DNA of 64,000 nucleotides from assembly GCA_964632545.1 (NCBI GenBank), contig CAZWBQ010000002.1, forward strand, positions 1 to 64,000. Reading direction: 5' to 3'. Of this stretch, positions 17,855 through 26,725 are shown in pieces. Below the pieces are notes generated by a model. That model was not told the DNA's origin and searched no databases. It worked only from the letters and a program-made list of their open reading frames with translations. This DNA comes from UBA7398 sp964632545 (GTDB lineage Bacteria; Actinomycetota; Actinomycetes; Nanopelagicales; Nanopelagicaceae). The position numbers and the translations under genes are program-made. Numbering within the stretch: the first letter of the stretch is position 1; every line of letters begins with the position of its first letter.

Positions 17855-19327
17855 ATGACTAGCTTCGTAGATCGCGTCACTTTGCATGCCTCTGCGGGTA
17901 GTGGTGGCGATGGTTGTGTTTCAGTTCGCCGCGAAAAATTTGTGCCACTTGGTGGACCAGATGGCGGTAACGGCGGCCGCGGTGGCGACATTATTTTGGT
18001 GGTAGATCCAAACGTCACAACGCTTTTAGATTTTCATCATTCCCCACATCGCTCTGCAACTTCTGGAAAACAAGGCCAAGGTGACCGTAAAGATGGTCCA
18101 TATGGCGAAGATATGGTGATGGGTGTTCCAAACGGAACAGTTGTATTAACTACTGAAGGAAAAGTTTTAGCAGATTTAGTTGGTAACGGGACTCGTTTTA
18201 TTGCAGCACAAGGTGGTCGCGGTGGTTTAGGTAACGCGGCACTTTCATCGTCGCGTCGACGAGCACCTGGTTTTGCACTTCTAGGCGAACCAGGCGAAGC
18301 CCGCACATTAATTCTTGAATTAAAAACTGTTGCTGACATTGCGCTAGTTGGTTATCCGAGCGCTGGCAAATCTTCACTAATTGCAGCTATCTCTGCAGCT
18401 CGTCCAAAAATTGCTGATTATCCATTTACAACACTGGTGCCAAATCTTGGAGTTGTGCAAGCAGGTGAAACTCGTTTCACAGTTGCCGATGTACCAGGGT
18501 TAATTCCTGGAGCAAGTGAAGGTAAAGGTTTAGGTTTGGAATTCTTGCGCCATGTGGAACGTTGTGCAGCACTTGTTCACGTATTAGATTGCGGAACGCT
18601 TGAAACTGATCGAAACCCTTTGATTGATTTAGATGTTATTGAAGCAGAGTTAGCTCACTATGGTGGCTTAAATGATCGACCACGATTAATCGCGCTAAAC
18701 AAAATTGATTTACCAGATGGAAAAGCTATGGCTGACATGGTCCAATCAACGCTAGAAGAACGCGGATATCAAGTTTTCCAAGTTTCGGCCGCCGCTCGAA
18801 TGGGTCTGACAGAGTTACTTTATGGAATGGCAAAAATCATTCAAAGTTCACGTTCCAGTAAAGCTAGTGAAGAGAAAACTCGAATTGTGCTACGCCCTAT
18901 TGCAGTTGATGATTCCGGATTTGATGTTAAAGCTGAAGAGGATGGGTCATTTACAGTTACCGGTAATCGTCCACAACGTTGGGTGCATCAAACTAACTTC
19001 AGCAATAAAGAAGCAGTTGGATATTTAGCTGATCGATTAGCCCGACTTGGTGTAGAAAAAGTTCTCTTTGCACTTGGCGCAAAACAGGGAAGCGAAGTTC
19101 GAATTGGAACTGGCGAAGCTGCAATCATTTTTGATTGGGAACCAACTATTGAAGCTGGCGCAGAATTGCTTGCTGGTCCGCGCGGCGATGATCTGCGAAT
19201 TCCACGTGAATGGGAGCGAATGGAAATTGAAGCGGTAGATCAATTAGACGACGATGAAATTGCACAACAATGGGAATATAAAGTTGCCGACCCAACTGAT
19301 CCACGCATCGAGGGCGAGGTTCGCTAA
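17855..19327 (+). CDS. obg: Obg GTPase (CgtA)
   Basis: A 490-residue ribosome-assembly and stress-associated GTPase. The glycine-rich Obg fold occupies about 1-158, the G domain follows with G1 GYPSAGKSS (about 166-174), G3 DVPGLI and G4 NKID, and the C-terminal OCT domain lies at about 350-430, then an acidic tail. Domain order and length suit the actinobacterial family. It overlaps proB by one base (TAATG), so obg-proB-proA form a transcription unit. Confidence 0.97.
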   Translation: MTSFVDRVTLHASAGSGGDGCVSVRREKFVPLGGPDGGNGGRGGDIILVVDPNVTTLLDFHHSPHRSATSGKQGQGDRKDGPYGEDMVMGVPNGTVVLTTEGKVLADLVGNGTRFIAAQGGRGGLGNAALSSSRRRAPGFALLGEPGEARTLILELKTVADIALVGYPSAGKSSLIAAISAARPKIADYPFTTLVPNLGVVQAGETRFTVADVPGLIPGASEGKGLGLEFLRHVERCAALVHVLDCGTLETDRNPLIDLDVIEAELAHYGGLNDRPRLIALNKIDLPDGKAMADMVQSTLEERGYQVFQVSAAARMGLTELLYGMAKIIQSSRSSKASEEKTRIVLRPIAVDDSGFDVKAEEDGSFTVTGNRPQRWVHQTNFSNKEAVGYLADRLARLGVEKVLFALGAKQGSEVRIGTGEAAIIFDWEPTIEAGAELLAGPRGDDLRIPREWERMEIEAVDQLDDDEIAQQWEYKVADPTDPRIEGEVR

Positions 19328-20439
19328 TGCGCGATCGAGTTTTGGCTGCTCACCGAGTTGTCATAAAAATTGGTTCATCATCTTTAACTGGAAAATCTGG
19401 CGGACAACTAGATCCTAAAGCAGTAGATGCGCTTGTTGATGTTGTAGCTAATTTGCGAAAAGCCGGAAAAGAGGTGTTAGTTGTATCTTCGGGCGCAATT
19501 GCGGCGGGTTTAACTCCGCTTGGATTAGCCACTCGACCAAAAGATCTTGCGACACAACAAGCAGCAGCATCAGTTGGTCAAGGTTTACTTATTCATAGAT
19601 ATACCGAATCTTTTTCGCGTTATGGGATTACTGCCTCGCAAGTACTACTAACCATTGAAGATGTGGTCCGTAGATCTCATTATCAAAATGCGCAACGCAC
19701 CCTTTTTAAATTAATTGCACTAGGAATTGTTCCAGTAATAAATGAGAACGATAGCGTCGGAACTCAGGAAATTAGATTTGGTGATAACGATCGAATCGCC
19801 GCCTTAGTTTCACATTTAGTTGGCGCAGATCTACTCGTACTAGTTACTGACGTTGACGCACTTTATGATGCGCCACCAACATCTGCTCATGCAAAAAAGA
19901 TTTCCGAAGTACATGCAATTGATGAAATTTCCGAAGTTGTAATTGGTGGAATCGGTTCTGCTGGAGTTGGCAGTGGTGGCATGATTACAAAAGTAGATGC
20001 AGCTCGAATTGCTACTGGAGCTGGCATCCCAACCTTGCTCACGTCATTATCTGAAGTTGGCGCAGCACTTGAAGGGAACGATTTCGGTACCTTCTTCCAC
20101 TCGTCAACTAATAAGAAATCTTCGCGGCTGCTTTGGTTAGCACATGCGGCAACACCACATGGAAAACTAATTCTCGATGCTGGCGCTGTTACAGCGATTA
20201 AAGAGCGAGGCGTTTCGCTATTGCCGGCTGGCGTTACAGCTGTTGAAGGCGAATTTATTTCGGGTGACACAGTAGAACTAGTTGGGCCAGATGGCATTGC
20301 GATTGCACGAGGCTTAGTTGCATTTGACGCTGCGGAAGTTCCGCAAATGCTTGGCCGTTCTACAAAAGATTTAGCAAAAGAACTTGGCGCAGAATATGAA
20401 CGTGAACTTGTCCATCGCGATGATTTAGTGTTGTTATAG
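19327..20439 (+). CDS. proB: Glutamate 5-kinase
   Basis: A 370-residue enzyme for the first step of proline synthesis, glutamate to glutamyl-5-phosphate. The amino-acid kinase domain (1 to about 260) starts with VVIKIGSSSLTGK and includes VINENDSV and GSGGMITKVDAA. A C-terminal PUA domain follows, which is where proline feedback is often coupled. Its start shares a base with the obg stop, and proA follows after 6 bases. Confidence 0.97.
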   Translation: MRDRVLAAHRVVIKIGSSSLTGKSGGQLDPKAVDALVDVVANLRKAGKEVLVVSSGAIAAGLTPLGLATRPKDLATQQAAASVGQGLLIHRYTESFSRYGITASQVLLTIEDVVRRSHYQNAQRTLFKLIALGIVPVINENDSVGTQEIRFGDNDRIAALVSHLVGADLLVLVTDVDALYDAPPTSAHAKKISEVHAIDEISEVVIGGIGSAGVGSGGMITKVDAARIATGAGIPTLLTSLSEVGAALEGNDFGTFFHSSTNKKSSRLLWLAHAATPHGKLILDAGAVTAIKERGVSLLPAGVTAVEGEFISGDTVELVGPDGIAIARGLVAFDAAEVPQMLGRSTKDLAKELGAEYERELVHRDDLVLL

Positions 20440-20445
20440 GAATTC

Positions 20446-21711
20446 ATGAGCGCCGATAAATTAGTGAAAGAGTTAGCAGATAAAGCCAGAATCGCAGCGC
20501 GCACGTTAGCTTCATCAGATTATAAAACTCGCACTAAGGCGCTACTTGAGATTGCTGATGCAATCGTTGCAAATGCTGCTTCGATAGCAGCGGCAAATAG
20601 CGTAGATATGGCTCGGGAAAAATCTGGTGGAATGTCGGAGGCGCTATTGGATCGATTACTTTTAACGCCGGAAAGAATTATCGGAATTGCAAATGGTGTA
20701 CGCAAAGTAGCAGCGCTGCCAGATCCACTACATCAAGTTTTACGGGAACGAACTTTAGAAAATGGATTACATCTCAAACAAGTGACCGTGCCCTTTGGTG
20801 TGGTGGGAATGGTTTATGAGGCCAGACCTAATGTCACCGTAGATGCCGCAGTAATTTTATTAGCATCTGGAAATGCTGCGCTATTACGGGGCTCTTCTAG
20901 CGCTAGCGAAAGTAATGCCGTACTTGTAAAGGTTATGCAAGAAGCTTTGAGTAAAACTGCGATTTCAGCAGCGGTAATTCAATTAGTCCCAAGCGAAGAT
21001 CGTGAAAGCGTGCGCGCATTACTACATGCACGTGGCAGTGTTGATTTAGTAATACCACGGGGTAGTGCAGGTTTGATTCGAATGGTCGTTGATGAATCAA
21101 CAGTGCCTACGATTGAAACTGGGGCTGGCGTCTGCCATGTTTATGTAGATGAGTTTGCTGATTTAGCAAAAGCGTTACCGATTACTTTAAATTCAAAGAC
21201 AAATCGACCAAGTGTTTGCAACGCAGCCGAAACGCTTTTAGTTCATGAAAAGTGTGTCAAGGATTTCTTACCGCAAGCATTGGCAGCACTTGATATTGCT
21301 GGTGTTAAATTACATTGCGATAACCAAGTTCTAGTAATTGCTAAAGAATTAGGGATAAATGCAACGCTAGCTACCGAAGATAATTGGCATACTGAGTACG
21401 GGACTTTAGAGATGAATGTCGGAATTGTGCCTTCGTTAATTGCCGCAGTTGACCATATTGCTAAATTTGGCACTAACCACACTGAGGCAATTATCACGGA
21501 ATCAAAATTTAATGCAGATAAATTTATTGCACTCTCAGATTGCGCTGCAGTAATGGTTAATGCTTCAACTAGATTTACCGATGGTGAAGAGATGGGTTTT
21601 GGCGCTGAAATTGGGATTTCAAATCAGAAATTACATGCTCGTGGTCCAATGGGGTTGGAAGAGATGACGACCACAACTTGGATTGTGACTGGTACTGGGC
21701 AGATTAGGTAA
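20446..21711 (+). CDS. proA: Glutamate-5-semialdehyde dehydrogenase
   Basis: A 421-residue NADPH-dependent reductase that converts glutamyl-5-phosphate to glutamate semialdehyde, the second proline step. It is an aldehyde-dehydrogenase-fold enzyme with catalytic Cys in RPSVCNAAETLL and the conserved VPFGVVGMVYEARP stretch near residue 108. Directly behind proB in the same unit. Length is standard. Confidence 0.97.
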   Translation: MSADKLVKELADKARIAARTLASSDYKTRTKALLEIADAIVANAASIAAANSVDMAREKSGGMSEALLDRLLLTPERIIGIANGVRKVAALPDPLHQVLRERTLENGLHLKQVTVPFGVVGMVYEARPNVTVDAAVILLASGNAALLRGSSSASESNAVLVKVMQEALSKTAISAAVIQLVPSEDRESVRALLHARGSVDLVIPRGSAGLIRMVVDESTVPTIETGAGVCHVYVDEFADLAKALPITLNSKTNRPSVCNAAETLLVHEKCVKDFLPQALAALDIAGVKLHCDNQVLVIAKELGINATLATEDNWHTEYGTLEMNVGIVPSLIAAVDHIAKFGTNHTEAIITESKFNADKFIALSDCAAVMVNASTRFTDGEEMGFGAEIGISNQKLHARGPMGLEEMTTTTWIVTGTGQIR

Positions 21712-21720
21712 GGTGCGCAT

Positions 21721-22020
21721 ATGGCTGGAATTTCACGTGATGATGTCGCAAACCTGGCACGGTTAGCGCGAATTGATATGGCGCCGGCGGAGTTAGATCA
21801 CTTAGCTTCCGAACTCGGTGTAATTCTTAATGCGGTAGCGCGGGTGCAAGAGGTTGCCGGCCAAAATGTGCCACCAACTTCGCATCCATTGCCACTACAA
21901 AATGTCTATCGCAAGGATGAAGTAATCCAGAGTTTAACTCCAGAAGCTGCGCTATCTGCAGCGCCAGCAAGTGAAGAGCAACGATTTAAAGTTCCAAAAA
22001 TACTTGGCGAAGAAGCGTAA
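21721..22020 (+). CDS. gatC: Aspartyl/glutamyl-tRNA amidotransferase subunit C
   Basis: A 99-residue accessory subunit that wraps around and stabilises GatA-GatB. It begins with the typical helix (SRDDVANLARLARI) and ends with the conserved FKVPKIL motif. GGTAAGG lies before the ATG. Its last base is the first of gatA, giving the gatC-gatA-gatB operon. Confidence 0.95.
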   Translation: MAGISRDDVANLARLARIDMAPAELDHLASELGVILNAVARVQEVAGQNVPPTSHPLPLQNVYRKDEVIQSLTPEAALSAAPASEEQRFKVPKILGEEA

Positions 22021-23522
22021 TGACGATGATAAAAAAGAACGCATCGGAAATGGCGGCCGCTCTTGCTAGCGGAGAAATAACTAGCGTCGCACTTACTCAA
22101 GCCCATCTTGATCGCATAACTGAAGTTGATAAAGATGTACATGCATTCTTATATGTTGATACGCAAGGAGCACTTGCCCAAGCAGCGATTGCTGATAAGA
22201 AACGAGCAGCCGGCGAAAAACTCTCACCACTTGCTGGCATACCGCTAGCGTTAAAAGATGTAATGGTGCAACAGGGAATTCCAACTACTTGCGGATCAAA
22301 AATGCTCGAAGGCTGGCGTCCGCCGTATGACTCAACTGTTGTAAGTAAATTGCGCGCTGCCGATGTAGTTATCCTCGGTAAAACAAATATGGATGAATTT
22401 GCAATGGGTTCATCAACAGAAAACTCTGCATATGGACCAACCCATAACCCTTGGGACCTTTCCCGAATTCCTGGCGGATCTGGTGGCGGATCATCTGCAT
22501 CACTTGCGGCATTTGAAGCACCACTTGCAATTGGAACCGATACTGGCGGTTCAATTCGCCAACCTGCAGCAGTTACGGGAACAGTCGGAGTTAAACCAAC
22601 ATACGGTGGCGTATCTCGTTACGGATTAGTGGCATTCTCTTCGAGTTTAGATCAAGCAGGTCCATGTGGTCGAACTGTTTTAGATACTGCGTTATTACAT
22701 GAAACTATCGCTGGCCATGATCCAAAAGATTCAACAAGCATTAATGCACCAGTTCCAGCGGTTGTTGCTGCAGCAAAAAACGGTGATGTAAAAGGATTAA
22801 AGATCGGTGTAATTAAAGAGTTGCAAGGTGAGGGATATCAAGCTGGCGTACTAAATCGATTTAACGAATCACTTGAATTATTAGCTGGGCTTGGCGCTGA
22901 AATAGTTGAAGTTTCTTCGCCATATTTTGACTATGCGCTGGCTGCTTATTATTTGATTGCACCTAGCGAATGCTCATCAAATTTAGCTCGATTCGATGCA
23001 ATGCGTTATGGAATTCGCGTAGGAGATAAGAGCGGAGTTTCAGCAGAAGAAGTTATGAACTTAACCCGCGAAGTTGGTTTTGGACGCGAAGTTAAACGTC
23101 GTATTATTCTTGGAACTTATGCGCTCTCAAGTGGTTATTACGATGCTTACTATGGCAGCGCTCAGAAAGTTCGAACGCTAATCAAGCAGGATTTTGACAA
23201 CGCATTTATGAAAGCCGATGTTTTAGTTTCACCGACCGCGCCAACAACTGCATTTAAAATTGGCGAAAAAGCTGATGATCCAATAGCCATGTATTTAAAT
23301 GACATCGCAACTATTCCGGTCAACATGGCAGGGATTTGTGGCATGTCACTTCCAAGTGGCTTAGCTGAAGAAGATAATTTGCCAGCAGGATTTCAAATTA
23401 TGGCACCTGCTATGAAAGATGATCGACTTTATAACGTAGGTGCAGCGCTCGAAGCAGCGCTATTAAATAAATGGGGCGCACCAATTCTTTCGCACGTTTC
23501 TGGTTTAGGAGCGCGCGCATGA
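22020..23522 (+). CDS. gatA: Aspartyl/glutamyl-tRNA amidotransferase subunit A
   Basis: A 500-residue glutaminase subunit that supplies ammonia for amidation of Glu-tRNA(Gln) and Asp-tRNA(Asn). It belongs to the amidase signature family, with the catalytic Lys in LALKDVMV and the two Ser residues in GGSGGGSSAS and TDTGGSIRQ. The ATG at 22020 is followed by another in-frame ATG at 22026. It overlaps gatB by 4 bases (ATGA). An amidotransferase route fits the usual lack of glutaminyl-tRNA synthetase in Actinobacteria. Confidence 0.98.
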   Translation: MTMIKKNASEMAAALASGEITSVALTQAHLDRITEVDKDVHAFLYVDTQGALAQAAIADKKRAAGEKLSPLAGIPLALKDVMVQQGIPTTCGSKMLEGWRPPYDSTVVSKLRAADVVILGKTNMDEFAMGSSTENSAYGPTHNPWDLSRIPGGSGGGSSASLAAFEAPLAIGTDTGGSIRQPAAVTGTVGVKPTYGGVSRYGLVAFSSSLDQAGPCGRTVLDTALLHETIAGHDPKDSTSINAPVPAVVAAAKNGDVKGLKIGVIKELQGEGYQAGVLNRFNESLELLAGLGAEIVEVSSPYFDYALAAYYLIAPSECSSNLARFDAMRYGIRVGDKSGVSAEEVMNLTREVGFGREVKRRIILGTYALSSGYYDAYYGSAQKVRTLIKQDFDNAFMKADVLVSPTAPTTAFKIGEKADDPIAMYLNDIATIPVNMAGICGMSLPSGLAEEDNLPAGFQIMAPAMKDDRLYNVGAALEAALLNKWGAPILSHVSGLGARA

Positions 23523-25018
23523 GTTTGAAATATGAAGATGTAATTGCAAAATACGAACCAGTACTTGGACTAGAAGTACATGTTGAATTAGGTACAGCTT
23601 CAAAAATGTTCTGTGGTTGCAACACAGTTTTTGGTGCCGAACCAAATACTCAGACTTGTCCGGTTTGCTTAGGCTTACCTGGCGCACTTCCAGTAGTAAA
23701 TGAAAAAGCAATCGAATACACCATCATGATTGGTTTAGCTCTAAATTGTTCGATTGCACCTTTTAGCCGATTTGCTCGAAAGAATTATTTCTATCCAGAT
23801 ATGCCAAAGAATTTTCAAACTTCTCAATACGACGAACCAATCTGCGTAAATGGATTCCTCGATGTCGAGATCGATACTGACGAGGGAATTAAGAAATTTC
23901 GCGTTGAAATTGAACGTGTACATATGGAAGAAGACACCGGTAAGTCACTGCATATGGGCGGTGCAACTGGAAGAATCCATGGTGCGGATTACTCATTATT
24001 AGATTACAACCGAGCTGGAATTCCATTAGTTGAAATTGTTACCAAAATTGTGCCGGGTACTGGTAAATATGCACCAGAAGTTGCGCGCGCATATGTTGCA
24101 GAGCTTCGTGACATTCTCCGTTCATTAAATGTAAGCGATGTGAAGATGGAGCAAGGTTCACTTCGCTGCGATGCAAACGTTTCGCTTCGAATAATTGGCA
24201 GCGATCTACTTGGCACTAGAAGTGAGACAAAAAATGTTAACTCACTTCGCTCAGTAGAACGTGCAGTTCGCGGCGAAATGATTCGCCATGCAGAATTATT
24301 AAATAAAGGGGAACGGGTAATTCAAGAAACCCGTCACTTCCAAGAAGATACCGGTTTAACTCGTTCTGGACGTTCTAAAGAACAAGCAGAGGATTATCGT
24401 TATTTCCCAGAACCAGATTTGGTTCCAATTGCGCCAGATGCTGCCTGGATTGAAACGCTCCGTGCAGCCCTTCCAGAAAAACCTTCTACACATCGCAAAC
24501 GTTTACAAGATGCTTGGTCCGTTCCGGATAAGGAAATGGCTTCGATGATTAACGCAGATGTATTAGAAATTGTGGAAGCAACTGTAAATCTTGGCGCTGA
24601 TCCAACTAAAGCGCGAGGATGGTGGCTTGGTGAGATTGCACGAATTGCAAACGAGAAAGAAGTTACTGCTACTGATTTACCAATCACGCCAAAAGATGTT
24701 GCCGATATTGTGGCACTTGTAGCTGCTGGTGAATTAACTGACAAATTGGCGCGACAAGTTATCGAAGGAGTAATTGCTGGCGAGGGGCGCCCTAATGAAG
24801 TAATTGATAAACGTGGAATTAAAGTAGTTTCAGATGATGGCGCACTTATGGTTGCAATTGAAAGTGCGATTGCGGCTCAACCAGATGTTGCGGCGAAAGT
24901 TCGTGGCGGAAATGTTCCTGCCGCTGGGGCGCTGATCGGCGCAGTAATGAAAGCCACGCAAGGCCAAGCTGATGCTGCCAAAGTGCGCGAACTCCTTTTG
25001 AAGCATTTAGGGCAATAA
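23519..25018 (+). CDS. gatB: Aspartyl/glutamyl-tRNA amidotransferase subunit B
   Basis: A 499-residue kinase/amidase subunit that binds and phosphorylates the mischarged tRNA. It shows the family stretch VLGLEVHVEL near the N terminus, zinc-site cysteines in MFCGC and CPVCLGLPG, and a C-terminal YqeY-like tail domain. The ATG at 23519 inside the gatA stop is preferred over an in-frame upstream TTG at 23471 that would lie within gatA. It completes the GatCAB complex. Confidence 0.97.
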   Translation: MSLKYEDVIAKYEPVLGLEVHVELGTASKMFCGCNTVFGAEPNTQTCPVCLGLPGALPVVNEKAIEYTIMIGLALNCSIAPFSRFARKNYFYPDMPKNFQTSQYDEPICVNGFLDVEIDTDEGIKKFRVEIERVHMEEDTGKSLHMGGATGRIHGADYSLLDYNRAGIPLVEIVTKIVPGTGKYAPEVARAYVAELRDILRSLNVSDVKMEQGSLRCDANVSLRIIGSDLLGTRSETKNVNSLRSVERAVRGEMIRHAELLNKGERVIQETRHFQEDTGLTRSGRSKEQAEDYRYFPEPDLVPIAPDAAWIETLRAALPEKPSTHRKRLQDAWSVPDKEMASMINADVLEIVEATVNLGADPTKARGWWLGEIARIANEKEVTATDLPITPKDVADIVALVAAGELTDKLARQVIEGVIAGEGRPNEVIDKRGIKVVSDDGALMVAIESAIAAQPDVAAKVRGGNVPAAGALIGAVMKATQGQADAAKVRELLLKHLGQ

Positions 25019-25024
25019 GGTTTG

Positions 25025-25030
25025 TAAGAT
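25025..25030 (+). promoter_or_regulatory. Candidate -10 for a leaderless ilvD transcript
   Basis: TAAGAT ends 6 bases before the ilvD ATG, which has no Shine-Dalgarno sequence. The placement predicts transcription starting at the ATG. No good -35 is visible at 17-18 bases. The same 6-base gap occurs at ndk, glpX and the ilvB leader peptide. Confidence 0.4.
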
Positions 25031-25036
25031 ACGCAG

Positions 25037-26725
25037 ATGTCCGATACTCCAGCCAATAAAATGAAGCCACGTTCTGGCTTAGTAACTGATGGCTTAGAAC
25101 GCGCTCCGGCTCGTGGAATGTTGCGCGCAGTTGGTATGAAAGATGGCGATTGGGTTAAGCCACAAATTGGAATCGTTTCTTCTTGGAATGAAATTACGCC
25201 ATGCAATCTTTCACTTGATCGATTAGCAAAAGCATCGAAACAAGGCGTCATTGATGCTGGCGGATTCCCAATGCAATTTGGAACCATTTCAGTATCTGAT
25301 GGAATTTCAATGGGCCATGAAGGAATGCACTTTTCGTTAGTCTCACGCGAAGTTATTGCTGATTCAGTCGAAACGGTTATGCAAGCAGAACGTTTAGATG
25401 GCATGGTCACTTTTGCTGGTTGCGATAAATCACTTCCAGGAATGATGATGGCAGCAGCGCGTATCGATGTTGCAAGCGTTTTTGTTTATGCAGGATCAAC
25501 TTTGCCAGGCCAAGTAGATGGCAAAGATGTAACAATCATTGATGCCTTTGAAGCGGTCGGTGCATGTGCTCGCGGATTAATTTCACAAGATCAAGTTGAT
25601 AAAATTGAACGCGCAATCTGTCCAGGTGAAGGTGCTTGTGGCGGTATGTACACCGCAAACACTATGGCAACAGTTGGTGAAGCAATCGGACTTTCACTTC
25701 CTGGTTCTGCAGCGCCACCAGCGGTAGATCGTCGACGCGATGCATTTTCCGTTAAATCTGGTGCAGCAGTTGTTGAATTGATTCGTCAGGGAATCACTAC
25801 ACGAGACATTCTTACTAAACCAGCATTTGAAAATGCAATTACTGCAGTCATGGCACTTGGTGGTTCAACAAATGCTGTGCTCCATTTACTTGCAATTGCG
25901 CATGAAGCTGATGTCGATTTAACACTCGCAGATTTCCATCGCATCGGTTCCAAAGTTCCGCTTCTTGGTGATTTGAAACCATTTGGTCGTTTTGTAATGA
26001 GCGATGTTGATAAAGTTGGTGGTATTCCGGTAATTCTCAAATCGCTATTAGATGCTGGGTTATTACATGGTGATTGTTTGACCGTTACTGGAAAAACTAT
26101 GGCAGAGAATTTAGTAGATATTGCACCACCAGATCCAGATGGTGAAATTCTCCGTGCAACATCCAAGCCAATGGCGCTTGGTGGTGGCATCACAATTCTT
26201 AACGGTTCACTTGCACCTGATGGGGCAGTAACAAAAGTTGCCGGAGTTGGCGTAGCTGAATTTGAGGGACCAGCGCGAGTTTTCGATCGCGAACAATCTG
26301 CAATGGTTGCGTTAGAAAATGGAACAATCCAAGCCGGTGATGTTGTTGTGATTCGATACGAAGGTCCTAAAGGTGGACCAGGTATGCGCGAGATGTTAAT
26401 GATTACTGGCGCAATCAAAGGCGCAGGATTAGGTAAATCAGTGCTACTTCTTACAGATGGGCGTTTCTCTGGTGGAACTACTGGACTATGCGTTGGCCAT
26501 GTAGCGCCAGAAGCAGTTGATTGCGGACCAATCGCACTTGTAAAAGATGGCGATCGTATTCGTATTAATACAATTACACGCCAACTAGATTTATTAGTTG
26601 ATGAGAAAGAGTTAGCTGAACGAAAGAAGTCCTTTAAGCCAGTGCCACATAAATATAACCGTGGCGTTCTTGCTAAGTATTCGAAATTAGTAGGTTCTGC
26701 TTCTTTTGGTGCAGTCTGCGACTAA
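25037..26725 (+). CDS. ilvD: Dihydroxy-acid dehydratase
   Basis: A 562-residue iron-sulfur enzyme that dehydrates dihydroxy-isovalerate and dihydroxy-methylvalerate in valine, leucine and isoleucine synthesis. The cluster-binding cysteines are in FAGCDKSLPGM and GEGACGGMYTANTM, and the C-terminal GRFSGGTTGLCVGHVAPEA stretch is typical. It stands about 1.8 kb from the ilvBNC operon with an opposite-strand gene between. Its stop codon overlaps the convergent ABC-F gene by 4 bases. Confidence 0.97.
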   Translation: MSDTPANKMKPRSGLVTDGLERAPARGMLRAVGMKDGDWVKPQIGIVSSWNEITPCNLSLDRLAKASKQGVIDAGGFPMQFGTISVSDGISMGHEGMHFSLVSREVIADSVETVMQAERLDGMVTFAGCDKSLPGMMMAAARIDVASVFVYAGSTLPGQVDGKDVTIIDAFEAVGACARGLISQDQVDKIERAICPGEGACGGMYTANTMATVGEAIGLSLPGSAAPPAVDRRRDAFSVKSGAAVVELIRQGITTRDILTKPAFENAITAVMALGGSTNAVLHLLAIAHEADVDLTLADFHRIGSKVPLLGDLKPFGRFVMSDVDKVGGIPVILKSLLDAGLLHGDCLTVTGKTMAENLVDIAPPDPDGEILRATSKPMALGGGITILNGSLAPDGAVTKVAGVGVAEFEGPARVFDREQSAMVALENGTIQAGDVVVIRYEGPKGGPGMREMLMITGAIKGAGLGKSVLLLTDGRFSGGTTGLCVGHVAPEAVDCGPIALVKDGDRIRINTITRQLDLLVDEKELAERKKSFKPVPHKYNRGVLAKYSKLVGSASFGAVCD

